A program made the translations under genes and the position numbers. This document shows positions 39,920-51,429 of a stretch of DNA of 64,000 nt, piece by piece. How positions within the stretch are numbered: the stretch's first letter is position 1; every line of letters starts with the position of its first letter. Under the pieces are notes generated by a model, which was given only the letters and a program-made list of their open reading frames with translations, was not told where the DNA came from and searched no databases. Source of the stretch: Paraphaeosphaeria minitans (lineage: Eukaryota; Ascomycota; Dothideomycetes; Pleosporales; Didymosphaeriaceae); NCBI GenBank assembly GCA_015832175.1, contig WJXW01000007.1, positions 1,302,001-1,366,000 of the forward strand. The letters run 5' to 3'.

Positions 39920-42900
39920 TATTCTGTAATTATTATGCTTATATCTTACAGATTTAATAGCTTTTTAAATCTATTAAACTGCTAATAAGTAAGAGCCTTT
40001 GTAAGGCTATCTACTAGCATTTTACTAGTTCGAAAATATTCTACTTAAAACAATCCTTTTGTATACTCTTACTATAACTATATATTCTAAATATCTATAT
40101 AGCGCAGTTAAGTAGTGATTCTTTCGTTCTTTCTAATTACTAAACAAATAGTTTAAAGATTGTTGTAATAGACCTTTTACAAAGGTCCTAGATCTAGAGT
40201 AAGCTTAGTAAAGAATCTCTTAATTGCTATGGCTTCTTTACTTATATATTTAAGCGCTAGAAGCTTTGCTTCTATTATTAAAGTAGTAATTATATTCTAT
40301 TAAGCTGCTTTCTATAGGATAGCTCCTCTAAATAATAGGATAATATATCTATAGGAAGATTACTATAATATTAGATTATTAGCAAAAGAGGCATCTCTAT
40401 ATATTAGTAGATTAGGTCTATTGTAGCCACTAAAGACTATAGCCTACTATCTAGTTTAATAGAGGTAAAGGATCATATAATTAATAGTAGTAAAGTGTTC
40501 TTTACTTAGATTTATTAGAAAGTGTAATAGCTTTAACACTATAAAGGCTATATCTAGGCGTAGTATAATTACTGTGTAAAGAGCTAATCCTACCTCTTCT
40601 TAAAAGAGCTTTATTTCTTAAAGAGTGGCTTCTCTTATACTTAGAATAAGATCTTCTACTAATAGAGGTGTAAGAGGGAAGCTCCTAGAGTTTAAAAAGT
40701 TAAACTTTTTTATAATTTTATTAATATAGGTATTATAGACTAGCGAAATTAATTTTGCTTCTTTATCCCTAATCACTTAAATACCTAGGAACTACTTTAC
40801 TAGTCCTTTTAATTTAATCTTATATTTATTTGCAATCTTCTTCTAAAAATCTAGGGCTTCTTTCTCTTTACTCTTGTAATAGAGCAGAAGAATGTTATTA
40901 ATATAAAATAAAATAATAATACTTTAATTACTATTAAAGAAAAGGCATAGCTCTTCTAGCGAAGCTAAAAGTCTATAAGATTAAAGTAATCCTGTAAATT
41001 CCTTATACTAAAGAAGTAGTAAATCTCTTAAGCTATATAAAGCTTAATTTAATCTTATACACTTTTCTAGCTTTTTAAAACTATTAGGTAATTTATAAGT
41101 TACTAGATTAGCAGCTGTAATAAAAGTATTTAGAAACACTCTTACTATATTAAATTATAAGATTTCTAGATTAAATTCTGCTACTAGAGCTATAGCTAAT
41201 TAAAAAGATCTTACTACTAGGGTAGTAGTATAGGTAGAGTAGAGAGTATTCTTTTTCTAAAGATCTCCTCTTATAATAATTTAAGCTTTACACTTTTTAA
41301 AGTATTTATTTTAATTAAACTTATAAGTAAAGACCTACTTTAAAGGGAGTAGTTACTCTAACACCTCTAATTATTTAATCTCTATCTAGGTACCTTTATC
41401 TTACAAAGTTAAGATCTCTTTATAAGCGGTAAGGAGGAATAGCTTTTTATATAAATAATTATAAAGGTGTTTCTATAGGGTTAGCTCTAGTGTAAGCTTA
41501 TCTCTATGAGTCTAAGCTATATAAGACGCTTTAGGCGCCTTTCTAAGTATAGAAGCAAATACTATTATATTTAGTATAATATATTCTTCTTACTTAAACT
41601 AGGCCTCTACTACTCTTAGTATAAACGTGTGCTCTAATATTATATTAAGATTACTTTAAAGATAATTAGTAATTAGTATATAAGCACCTAGCTTCTACTT
41701 ACACTCTAGCTAAATATTTTAATTATTTTGCTTCCTTAATCTTTATAATAGTAGATAGCGATTTATTAGTTAGTTAATTTCTAGTGTTTTACTATAATTT
41801 TACCTACTTATTCTACTTACCTCTAGATAGATCTGCCTTCGCCTTTAGCGCGCTAGTAAGTTATCTATCTTATCTAGCGTAATTAAGTTATCTGCGCTAG
41901 GTTAATTAGTAACCTAATTAGTTTCTACTAATAAATAGGGTATTAAATCTCTAGATGCTAGTAGGCTAGCTCTCCTAGTAGTGTTCTAGTGGCTACTAGA
42001 TATCTCTTAATTGCTTAACAGATCACCCCTAAGATTACCTAGCTTTAGTGTCTAATTAGGGGTTATAAGTCTTATACTTCCTTTTCTACTTAAGTAAATT
42101 CTTAGCTACTAGCTAGCTAAGCCTATAGCTCGCTTAGTAGTAGGTACTTTAGGTTCTTAATTACTTAGCTAGCCTACTTTGCTTTTAATTACCTAAAAGT
42201 TACCTATAGGTCTAGTAGTAGTTCTTATATACTTATTTGTTTTAGGAAGAATATTAAGCGCGTTTTTATACGCTTCTTCTAGATTATTTAGCTCTCTTTT
42301 TTAGAGGCTTTTTACTATTTTTAACACTTCTATTTTTAGAATAAATTATTCCTCTAATCCTTTATAGAATAAGGACTTATTAAACCTTACGTTTCGTGTA
42401 GTAATCACCTAATTAAGCTAGAGAATCTATATTTAGTAGATATTAGAAGCTTTATAGCCTACTAAGTATCTAATATAGCCCCTAGGATTTACTTTAAATC
42501 CTCTTCTATCTTACCTAGCTGCACGTTCCTAATCTAAAGGGTAAGCTTAGTAGCTATAGGCGTAGACAGCACTCTAGTTTAAATAAAGATTAGCTGTCCT
42601 ATATTATATTTTTACTAGTTTAAAATAACAAAAATATTGTCTAAACTAAGTATCTAACGTTTTATTAGGTAATTAATAGCCTAATACTAGGCTAGGAATT
42701 ATTCTTTAGAGCTAGCATACTGCTTATATAATTTTAGGCTAGAGATTTAATAGTAGATTTACGCTTATTTATATTTTAATTACTTTTATTATAAGCTCTT
42801 AGCCTACTCTTTCTATAGCGCTATTAGGCTTATGCGTATAGGGCAGTAGTCTACTAATTATTATCTCTTCCTAATTAGCCTAAAATTTGTACTAGGATTT

Positions 42901-45080
42901 CCCTCTCTATAGAAGTGTTGCTGTATTATTATCCTAGTAGATTTTTGTAATTTAAAGCTTATATTTTATATTAATAAGAGCTAAGAAATCCTGCTACACT
43001 CTTATTATCTTAGAAAGCGTCTTTATTCTAAGATTAAAAACGTAAGGTTTTTTACTAAAATCTTCTTTAATTAGCAAAACCTAGTTTTCTCTATTTTAAG
43101 TAATAGGCATATTAAATAGATTCTAGGATAATAAGTAAAATAGCCTAGGTAATTATTATCTAGGTCTTCTAGAAATTACCTAAGTTACGTGTATAGTAGC
43201 ATAGTGCTCGCAATCCTTTCTTAATATTCTAGTAATCTTTACACTTTAGGCTATAGTTACTAGAGCTTATAAGGCTCTACTTTCTATATACCCTACTTAA
43301 AGGTGCTAGCGGTCCTTAGAATCTAATCTCTTAATATTAACCTAGGATAATTCTTTAGTAGTTACACTTATAATAATTAGATAAGAGCGGATTAGCTTAT
43401 ATTATAGGAAAGTAAAGTTATGCTTGCATCTTAGGTCTACTAAGATAACACTTTATTCTAGGCTTCTAATTCTAAAAGTGTAATCTAAACTAAAGTACTA
43501 AATCTTTACTTTCTTTAAAAGAGCTTCTAATATAATATTTATATAAAAGCCTTCTACTACTCTTACTCTTTAGAGTAGCAGATCTTCTATAAATCTCTTA
43601 TTTTTCCTATATAAAGTGTTCTTAATTAGTCTATTACTAATTTCTAAGATTAGGAGGCTTTATATACCTACCTCTACACTTTTATTTAATAATTAAAACG
43701 TCCTAGGAATAAGTCTTTTATAATTGTTAACTAGGTAAACTGCTATAGCACTGTCTAGTATTATACATTCTAATAGAGGATAAGCGTTAGAATATAGAGT
43801 AGAGTAGACACCTAATGCTCTATTGTCTATAGGCAGATTAAATAGGTTTAGTAGAGTAGTAGCAATACTACTAGAATACTTAATAGTCTTAGTAGAGGAT
43901 TATTTCTTATTCTATCCTACCTTTATAATTACATTATAAAGGTTTAACCACTTAGACTGCTTAAGTTAATTAAGAATCTCTAATTTTTCTTTATTAGTAA
44001 GATTAAATAATAATGTTCTATTCTAGGGTAATCTAGCTATTGCGGTTTAAAGTCTTTAGCACTCTATTAGTTTCTACCTATAAGTATAGGGCTTATAGGG
44101 ACAGTTTAGTTATTTCTTTGTCTAATTAGATAAACTAGAACTATTAGAGTTAGTAGATTGTCTTAATAATCTATTAAAAGTGGTGAATACCCTACTTATT
44201 TTATTAGAATTAGATTAGATTAAATGCTCTTAGATAAGTGTTAAAAATACCTTCCCTAGATTATCTAGCGTAATCTAATTCTGTCCTAGCGTTTTATTCT
44301 AGATTAGCTGTTAGTTTATTAATTAGGCCTAATCTAGTGCTATACGCGCGGCGATTATATCTAGAAAATCTTAGGTAGTAAGTAGTCTGCTAATTTCGCT
44401 AATTAAGTAGGTCTTCGCTTTTTAATAGAGGAGCTGCTACTCTTTAAACTAGGTCTTAGGACTTTATCTTACCTACTTAGCCTTCTTAAGATAAGCGCAA
44501 TATAAAGCTTAAATATTATTCTGTATAGCTCCTTTATTTAGTGCGAGATTTTCTTTTTAAAGTTAAATTAGGGACTAAAGTGTAGTATAGCGTATATTAA
44601 CTAGAGTAATTATGGCAGAAGTAAGTAGATTAGGCGATACTATAGCGTTTACCTAAGTCTAGAGATTCTGTATCTTAATATAGTCTACTTACTAGTCTAA
44701 AACTACTGCTCTATATTCTACTATTTACAAAGGAAAGCTCTTCTTATCTATTTTATACTAAGTAAGCTCTGCTTTATATAATTAAATACTTACTATAAAG
44801 GCTGTATCTATAATTAGTAATAGTTTCTATAGGAGCGGAGGTCGTTCTAGCTTTACGTAATTAATTACTAGAGCGTTAATCGCCTCTAGGTTAATTTAGT
44901 TCTAGATTCCTTTTAAGTTTACTTAGAATTAAAGCTAGACAAACTAGTAGGGCTAGCTAGTGCGATTAACAAGCTATACATCTACTATTTTAATAATCTT
45001 TGTAGTTAGAAATAGAGAGGTTGTATTGTAGAGAGGTTCTAAATAGAGTGTTGTATAATAATTTAAGTGTTACTAAGTAG
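39920..45080 (-). pseudogene. Cop1-3 gag-pol remnant
   Basis: Collinear with the Cop1-1 gag-pol on the minus strand: RNase H near 40260, reverse-transcriptase active-site region near 40890-40910, integrase around 42700-43900, gag near 44200-45050. RIP stops throughout. This copy shows no readable frame. Confidence 0.83.
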
Positions 45081-45106
45081 GTAGGGAGAATTATCCTACA
45101 TTCTAA

Positions 45107-45122
45107 GCGCTAGGCTTATAAC
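45107..45122 (-). promoter_or_regulatory. Cop1-3 primer binding site
   Basis: Minus strand GTTATAAGCCTAGCGC next to the 5' LTR; same half-tRNA(iMet) complement as in the other Cop1 copies. Confidence 0.6.
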
Positions 45123-45317
45123 TATTATAGTAAAAAGGGCTTAAACTATTACAGGATATTTAGGAGCAGAGTTGTAAAGAATACAAATAGCTACTTGTAG
45201 GAAAGAATGCCGAAAGGGCAGACTATATACAAAAGAAATGAGCCTCTTAGCAAGAATCCTGTGATATAAATTAGTGGATCCAGAAAGAATCACGGAAGTA
45301 AGTGTTTTACTTTAACA
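45123..45317 (-). repeat. Cop1-3 5' LTR (195 bp)
   Basis: Inner end TATTATAGTAAAAAGGG mutated; outer part keeps GTGGATCCAGAAAGAATCAC. Partner of 31471-31665. Confidence 0.93.
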
Positions 45318-45329
45318 GTTTTGCACTAC

Positions 45330-45990
45330 CTGCCTAGGGTCTTTATAACTATAATATAGTAGTAGTTACAAAGGGCGTATAGGCGATTAAGGCGCCTATT
45401 TATTACCTTTAGCACCTATAAGTATTAGCTAAAGCGCATATATAACGCGCGACTTTAGATATACTAAGTTACATCCTTTGTAGTTGCCTTTAATATAATA
45501 GTTATAGCGCTTATTATTGTCTTTAGTATAGTTTTTAAGGAACTTTACTAAGTTCTATGTATAGCGTATATAAGTTATAAGCACTACATTATAGTCTACG
45601 CACTTAGTATCTTCGCTAAACGCAAAGGTAGTAGTATTATAGAGATTAGACTTTTTAACATATTTAGGCACTAGGTAGTATAGTATCTTAGATAATTAAG
45701 GGGGTTATTTAGAGATTAAGCGCTCTATCTACACTAAGAAGTTGTTATTTATATATTATATAGGTAGAAAGCACACAAAGATTAAAATAACATTAATACT
45801 ATATAGCCCTACTACCCTATATTATAAAAGGCTATAGTAAACAGAAGGCGTAGGAGCCTTATAATAAATAATACGCGTAATACGTTTATAACACGCGCTA
45901 TTTACTTATAACACGCTATTATTGCGTACACAATGCGTACCCCTATAGATATTCTTTTCCTTTCTTATAGAGTAAGGTTTTTATTAAGGC
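45330..45990 (-). pseudogene. antisense cysteine-rich ORF remnant in Gy1-b
   Basis: Best preserved copy of the antisense frame described at 38690. Minus-strand reading includes TTTFAFSEDTKCVDYNVVLI, then, after one TAG, NLVKFLKNYTKDNNKRYNYY and IKGNYKGCNLVYLKSRVIYAL. Only RIP-type stops interrupt this core. Possible zinc-finger-like protein; function not known. Confidence 0.45.
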
Positions 45991-46031
45991 TATAGTATGC
46001 TATAGAGGAGTACAGCTAGAAGGGGAGGTGC

Positions 46032-46247
46032 TGTAATAGGTAGATTATAATATTATTATAGTGTTGTAGTATCTAGCGCTAAAGCCTTATAGAGGGTCTG
46101 TGCGCTAAGTAAGCTAGCTGTGTAAAACCTACACCGCGCGTTAACTCCACATAAGATAAGTATTATTCTATTAATATTACTAGAGTTATCCTTTTACTGT
46201 CCTTCCTAGTGTGAAGTAAGTACTATTACCTATAACTAGACCTTATA
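46032..46247 (+). repeat. Gy1-b 3' LTR (216 bp)
   Basis: Starts TGTAATAGGTAGATTATAAT, ends ACTAGACCTTATA (RIP-changed ACA). Confidence 0.92.
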
Positions 46248-47107
46248 GATATAGTAGCTATAGTAAAGGAACACTTTTATAATTAAGCGTATTACTACTT
46301 TAGTAAGTAGGTATAGCACTTAAAATAGTAGTAAGGTGTAAGTGTAGCACCTTAAGGAAAATAAAGTTGTAAAGTCTAATAGCTAATTATATATCTTTAA
46401 TAAACTAGTCATTATATAAGGGATTTTGTTCTAAAACTATAATATATAGACAGTAGGCCACTTTAGTATACGTAGAATACTTAAGGCTATTAAGAGAGTG
46501 TACTATTAGCCTCTTATAGGTTAAGATGTTTAGAAATACATAAAATATATACTATTTACTAAAGGAGTAAAGCTCTAAGGCATAGTAAGTATAGCTAGCT
46601 AGCACCCTTTCTAACGCTAAATAATATCTTGAAGGGAGCCTTACTAGACGTTATAACTAGATTCTTACTAGTAAAAGATTAAAAATGCTACGGTTTTAAT
46701 ATAATTCTAGTAAGTATATACTACTTATCTAAAATAGTAATTTATATCTCTGTATAGAAGTTATACGATATAAAGTAGTTTGCGAAGGCCTACTTCTAAG
46801 AGGTTATTTTAAAGTTTAGTATCTAGAAAGATACTATATCTAATATAGGCTCTATTTTTACCTCTATATTTTAGGTAGAAATGTACTAACAACTATAGGT
46901 AAAGCGTAGGGTTAGCACTACCTTCTATCCCTAGATAGATAGGTAAATGAAACACTACAAATAGACGCTAGATTTGTACCTATATATATTTATTAATACC
47001 TTATAAGGGCACTAGGTTAAGCCACTCCCGATAGCTTAATTTATATATTAGAACGAAATCTAAGATTTAATAAAAATAACTTCTTTCCATACTATATATA
47101 GTATATA
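46248..47107 (+). mobile_element. Gy1-d, older integrase fragment
   Basis: Matches Gy1 integrase (about 22905-23535 and 30121-30335 of copy b) but is clearly more diverged, with changes that are not RIP-type, so it is an older or sub-family copy. It is the target into which Gy1-b inserted; its 5' part must lie left of the window. It is cut at 47107 by GagF (TSD ATATA) and continues for 20 recognisable bases at 50229-50248. Confidence 0.82.
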
Positions 47108-47345
47108 TATCCATACAGTGGATCGTACAAGTAGCACTAAGTAAAGTGGGGCCCTACCTGCCTATAGGGGCCCGCACAATGGCCCACTGCTTAGGGCAGC
47201 GCCAAGAGGCAGAGATTTTTTAAGGTCCTTAGTGCCCCTTCGTACGATAGACAAGACGTAATTAATTAAACCTACTTCTTACCCTTTGCACGATAGTATA
47301 CTATTAACCCTTAAATGCTTAATTACAGATTAAGCTAAACCTACA
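47108..47345 (+). repeat. GagF 5' LTR (238 bp)
   Basis: Starts TATCCATACAGTGGATCGTA, ends AAACCTACA. Less RIP-mutated than its partner in the first 140 bases (keeps CCCGCACAATGGCCCACTGC). Confidence 0.92.
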
Positions 47346-47680
47346 CTAATTAGTGGTTAATTCTAATTAACTATAAACTAGTAAGGTCTAAAGACAGAGC
47401 GCCCTATAAGCTAGATACACAGGCTTTATATTATTACCTTTACTAGAGATTAAATTTTAGATTATATAATAAGTAGAAATAAAGTGCGCACATCTATAAA
47501 GAGTCGTATAATCTAGTCTAAGCTATTCTATAGGAAGAAAAAAGATAGTAAACCCCCTTATAACTAAACGTAAACACGTCGCATAATTAAACTAGCAATA
47601 ACTAAACGTAAACACACAATTAAACTAGTAATAACTAAATACAGACACGTTACACGACTAAGAAAGACAATAACAATAAT

Positions 47681-49985
47681 ATGGCCTTAAGACTAGGAGA
47701 CTTCCTAGAGGAACTATAACCTAAAGACGTTACGTAATAATTAATACTGCCTCCTTAGTAAAAAGACAAAGTAATATAGCTTTAATAGGTAGAGGAAGTA
47801 ATAAACATTAAGGCTATTACCTTAAGAGGAGAGATTATATAAAAGTACTAAGTAGATAGAGTAGATCTACACAGCTACCTACCCCCTTTTCTAAAATTGC
47901 TAAACACTTATATAATATATATAATTATATAATATCGCGTAAGCAGCTTTAAAGGTAAAGAGGTAATCTCTTCTTTTACTAAAGATTTTAATAACTAGAA
48001 GAAAAGAACCTTTAATAAAATTAGTTATATAGTAAAAAGAGAGCTTATTATTGTTTTTATAAAAAAAGGCTTTATTACTACTAATATTGCAATAAAGGAT
48101 ACTTATGTAAAGAAACTCTTTAGACTGTTATAGCTTAACTATACGCTATAGACTATTTATATAATAATGCTATAACTATAACCCAAACTGCTTCGCATAA
48201 TCCTAATAATGTAACCTACACTATCTATAGGCAATATATAAATATATAGAGCATAGCTAGGGCCTATCTCTATACGTGCGAGGATAGAGACACTATATAT
48301 AGAGCCACACTAGTAGTAGTAGCCTAAAACCTAGACTGCTTTTACCTAATAAACTCTATTATATAAAGAGGCTAGACACTCCTAGTCTCCTTAATAACTA
48401 AGAGATTATGCTTATATCTAGCTAGACAAGATTATCCTCTTTTAGAAGACTTAGAGTAAAGAAAATAACTATACTAGTAGGCTGTATAACATCCTAGCAG
48501 ATAAGGCAAGAATCTTTAGAGAACTATACTATAGGCTAGGTATACTATAGGACTAGTATATAAATATCTTTCTAGGAATCCTTTCTAATCGTGTAAGCAC
48601 CTACTACCTATACAACATTAGACTAGGACTTTTATAGGATAAATTATACGATAGACTAAACAGGCACTTTAACACTAGTATTAATTATAATTAGTACTAG
48701 ATAGACTAGACTACTCTTACCTTTGCACACTATAAAAGGGATAATCTAGCTGCTATATTATATAAGGCCTTAGAAGTAATAATTAATAAGCTTACTTTAG
48801 CCTAAAGAGCTCTTAGACAAGGCTTTAGTAGTAAACTATAACTATACACTACTATTATATAAGCATACTATAGCTATTCTAATTTTAAATAAGCTATATT
48901 TAACCCTAAAAATATAGTAGAAGGCTTACTTAGTAACTTTTACACGTTATTCTAAATTACTAAAAATAGGAAAAAGTTATAGTTTCTCTAAAATAGTAAA
49001 GAGATGTACTATACTAATTAACAATATAATAATTCTAGTCGCACAAGAGGATTTAGCCTCTCTAAAGGCAGATTAACCTTAAGACTAAAAGGAAGGGGTA
49101 ACTTTAGAAGTTTAAGCTCTTATATAAAGTAGAAATACTTTATATACTATAAAAAAGGATACTAGTTTACTAACTATCTACTAAGGAATATCTAGCAAGC
49201 TAGAAGGTAATATATGTTATTATATACTAACTTCTATAAATATAAACCCTCTGCTATAGATATATAAGTATATATCCTTAACTTTAAAAGAGAGCTAGAG
49301 GAAAAAGACTATTACATAAAAGAAAAGGAAGATAAATAAGACTAATAGAGTAATAAAGAAGAAGTATAGAAGGCTACTTTATACTTTACTTCTACTACCT
49401 ACTTTTATTACATAACTAGCGAAGACATCTAACATAGCAAAGATAATAAGAATATAGAGGAACCTATATAACTATTTACTCTAGCTAGTTAGTATTATAT
49501 AAAGTACTAAGGAGAACTCTAGGATATAGGCGCTGCATAAGTGTCTATAGTAGGAAAGAACTAGCTTACTACCTACTTACACAAAAACCTAACTACTAAA
49601 GTAGACTAGTTACTAGGATCTACTAATATTAGCTTTAGAGGAGCTAGGAGACATCCTTTTATACCTATTTACTAAAACCTAGCGCTAAGTATTATATTAC
49701 TTAACATTCTACCTTCTATTTATATATAAGGCACATGCCTAGAAAGAGCCTTATTACGTAATACAGATCTACTACTATGCGAGGGGGTAGAGTAAGAACT
49801 AAGTAGGTTAGCTATTACTACCTATTTATATAAAAGCAGGTGTAAATAGGACCTCTACTATATAGCAACACTATACCTACCTTATAACCTATTCTAATAG
49901 GGGAAGGCTAACTGTATAGATAGAGAAGAATAAGAAAGGGAGGCGTATAATAAATATAAGCTATTGTACAAAGAAAAGTTACTAG
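47681..49985 (+). pseudogene. GagF gag-protease remnant
   Basis: Starts at a retained ATG (47681), MALRLGDFLEEL, then gag-like sequence with TAG/TAA at former Gln/Trp codons. Near 49139-49200 lies YFIYYKKGY*FTNYL, resembling the CxxC-type knuckle CFVCGKEGCWSTNH found in fungal retroelement polyproteins. From 49523, DIGAA*VSIVGKN resembles the aspartic-protease start DTGAAGVSTVG. The protease-like similarity fades after about 49640 and no polymerase motif follows. Frame assignments in the first half are uncertain. Confidence 0.6.
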
Positions 49986-50223
49986 TGTCTATATAGTGGA
50001 TTGTATAAGTAGCACTAAGTAAAGTAGGGCCCTACCTGCCTATAGGGGCCTGTATAATAGCCTACTGCTTAGGGCAGCGCTAAGAGGCAGAGACTTTATA
50101 AGGTCCTTAGTGCCCCTTTGTATAATAGACAAGACGTAATTAATTAAACCTACTTTTTACCCTTTGCACGATAGTATACTATTAACCCTTAAATACTTAA
50201 TTGTAGATTAAGCCAAACCTATA
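49986..50223 (+). repeat. GagF 3' LTR (238 bp)
   Basis: Starts TGTCTATATAGTGGATTGTA, ends AAACCTATA, followed by TSD ATATA. Preceded by a short purine run AAAGAAAAG. Confidence 0.92.
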
Positions 50224-50248
50224 ATATACCCTATTTTTACTACGCCTC
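50224..50248 (+). mobile_element. Gy1-d continuation (short)
   Basis: TSD copy ATATA (50224-50228), then CCCTATTTTTACTACGCCTC, which matches Gy1 integrase downstream of the GagF target. It is cut at 50248 by the LTR of Gy1-e. Confidence 0.75.
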
Positions 50249-50463
50249 TATAATGTCTAGTTATAGGCAATAGTATTTACTTTACACTAGGAAGAATAGT
50301 AAAAAGATAACTTAGTAGTAATAATAGAATAATACTTATTTTATATAGAGTTAGGGCGTAGTATAGGTTTTACGCAGCCAGCTTACTTAGCGTATAGGCC
50401 CTTAATAGGTCTTTAGCGCTAGATGCTACAACACTATAATAATATTATAATCTACTTATTATA
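50249..50463 (-). repeat. Gy1-e 3' LTR
   Basis: Reverse complement of the 216-bp Gy1 LTR; plus-strand end reads TAATCTACTTATTATA. Confidence 0.87.
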
Positions 50464-50978
50464 GAATCTCCCCCTCTAGCTGTAGTCCTCTATAGCATGC
50501 TATAGCCTTAATAAAAACCTTACCCTATAGAAAAGAAAAAGAAGTGTCTATAGGGGTGCGTGTTACGTACATAATAATAGCGTATTATAAGTATATAGTG
50601 CGCGTTATAAACGCATTACGCGTGTTATTTATTATAAGGCTTCTACTCCTTCTGTTTACTGTAGCCTTTTGTGATATAGGGTAATAGGGCTATATAGTTT
50701 TAATATTGTTCTAATCTTTGTGTGCTCTCCACCTATATAATATATAACTACTATATACTTAGTATAGATAAAGCGCTTAACCTTTAAATAACTTTATTAA
50801 TTATTTAATATGCTATACTACCTAGTGCCTAGGTATATTAAGAAGTCTAACTTACGCAATACTGCTACCTTTGCGTTTAGTAATAATACTAAGCATATAG
50901 ACTATAACATAGTGCTTATAACTTATATATACTACGCGTAGAACTTAGTAAAACTTTCTAAAGACTATATAAAAGATA
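50249..50978 (-). mobile_element. Gy1-e, 3' LTR and 3' tail fragment
   Basis: Reverse-complement Gy1 3' end: 3' LTR at 50249-50463, purine tract complement (GAATCTCCCCCTCT), then about 515 bases of 3' tail, collinear with 38880-39387 of Gy1-c in reverse. Carries the antisense cysteine-rich ORF remnant, here on the plus strand (about 50480-50978, reading NTATFAFSNNTK). It stops where Cop2 begins and does not resume to the right of Cop2. Confidence 0.84.
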
Positions 50979-51195
50979 TGTGGCGCGTATGGGATATAGG
51001 TAGGGCCATAGGCCCTATAACACGAACAGGATAATTACCTAAGAGGTAATCACCTAACTACTATAAGCTTTTTACTTAGCTTACTACTTCCTTATGTAAA
51101 CTAGGTCTATATAAGTTACACTACTAAGTAAGCTTCTCCTATTTAGTAATAATATACTTAATTACTCTAAGTAGTATTCTTAGTTTAACTTTATA
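50979..51195 (+). repeat. Cop2 5' LTR (217 bp)
   Basis: Starts TGTGGCGCGTATGGGATATA, ends TTTAACTTTATA. Outer end less mutated than in the 3' LTR. Confidence 0.9.
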
Positions 51196-51211
51196 GTTAT
51201 AAGCCTAGCGC
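51196..51211 (+). promoter_or_regulatory. Cop2 primer binding site, half-tRNA(iMet) type
   Basis: GTTATAAGCCTAGCGC immediately after the 5' LTR. Restoring two RIP-type changes gives the complement of the initiator-tRNA anticodon arm, the same primer as in Cop1. Confidence 0.6.
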
Positions 51212-51429
51212 TTTCAAACGTAGAAAGTCTCTCGCTACGCGATTAAAATAAGCTTAGAAATACTACTTAGCCACTCCTTTTATTAAATATCTTTTCTAAA
51301 CCACCTTCTAAATATAGTTTCTCTTATAGCACTTCCTGTGTATACCCTTAATAATAGAGCATCCTAGCTAAACTAGTATATATAGCTATAGTTTTACGCG
51401 CTTAGCTCTAGCGTATAGGATAAGATTAA

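Larger units (their letters stand above)
31471..45317 (-). mobile_element. Cop1-3, Ty1/copia element split by Gy1-c
   Basis: Third Cop1 copy, in two parts: 31471-33072 and 39604-45317, split by the complete Gy1-c (TSD GGAGG). LTRs 31471-31665 and 45123-45317, 195 bp each. Flanks are GCTAG (left) and GTTTT (right), so unlike the other two copies it lacks a target duplication. The Gy1-b sequence across the site lacks about 64 bases present in Gy1-c (38610-38673). It also carries an extra stretch of about 70 bases at 31739-31810 relative to copies 1 and 2. Confidence 0.9.
45318..46247 (+). mobile_element. Gy1-b segment 4: 3' tail and 3' LTR
   Basis: Collinear with 38674-39603 of Gy1-c. Contains the antisense cysteine-rich ORF remnant (minus, about 45330-45990), the purine tract AGAAGGGGAGG before the LTR, and the 3' LTR at 46032-46247. 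Followed by GATAT and then older integrase sequence (Gy1-d), which shows that Gy1-b inserted into another copy of its own family. Confidence 0.87.
47108..50223 (+). mobile_element. GagF, short gag-protease-only LTR element with TSD ATATA
   Basis: Complete insertion of 3116 bp with 238-bp LTRs (47108-47345, 49986-50223) and a perfect ATATA duplication (47103-47107, 50224-50228) in Gy1-d. The internal part (2640 bp) holds one gag-like region and the beginning of an aspartic protease but no recognisable reverse transcriptase, RNase H or integrase. Such layouts are known as TR-GAG or gag-only non-autonomous LTR elements that rely on enzymes from another element. Whether it is a natural gag-only unit or an internal deletion of a longer parent cannot be told from one copy. 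Confidence 0.85.
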
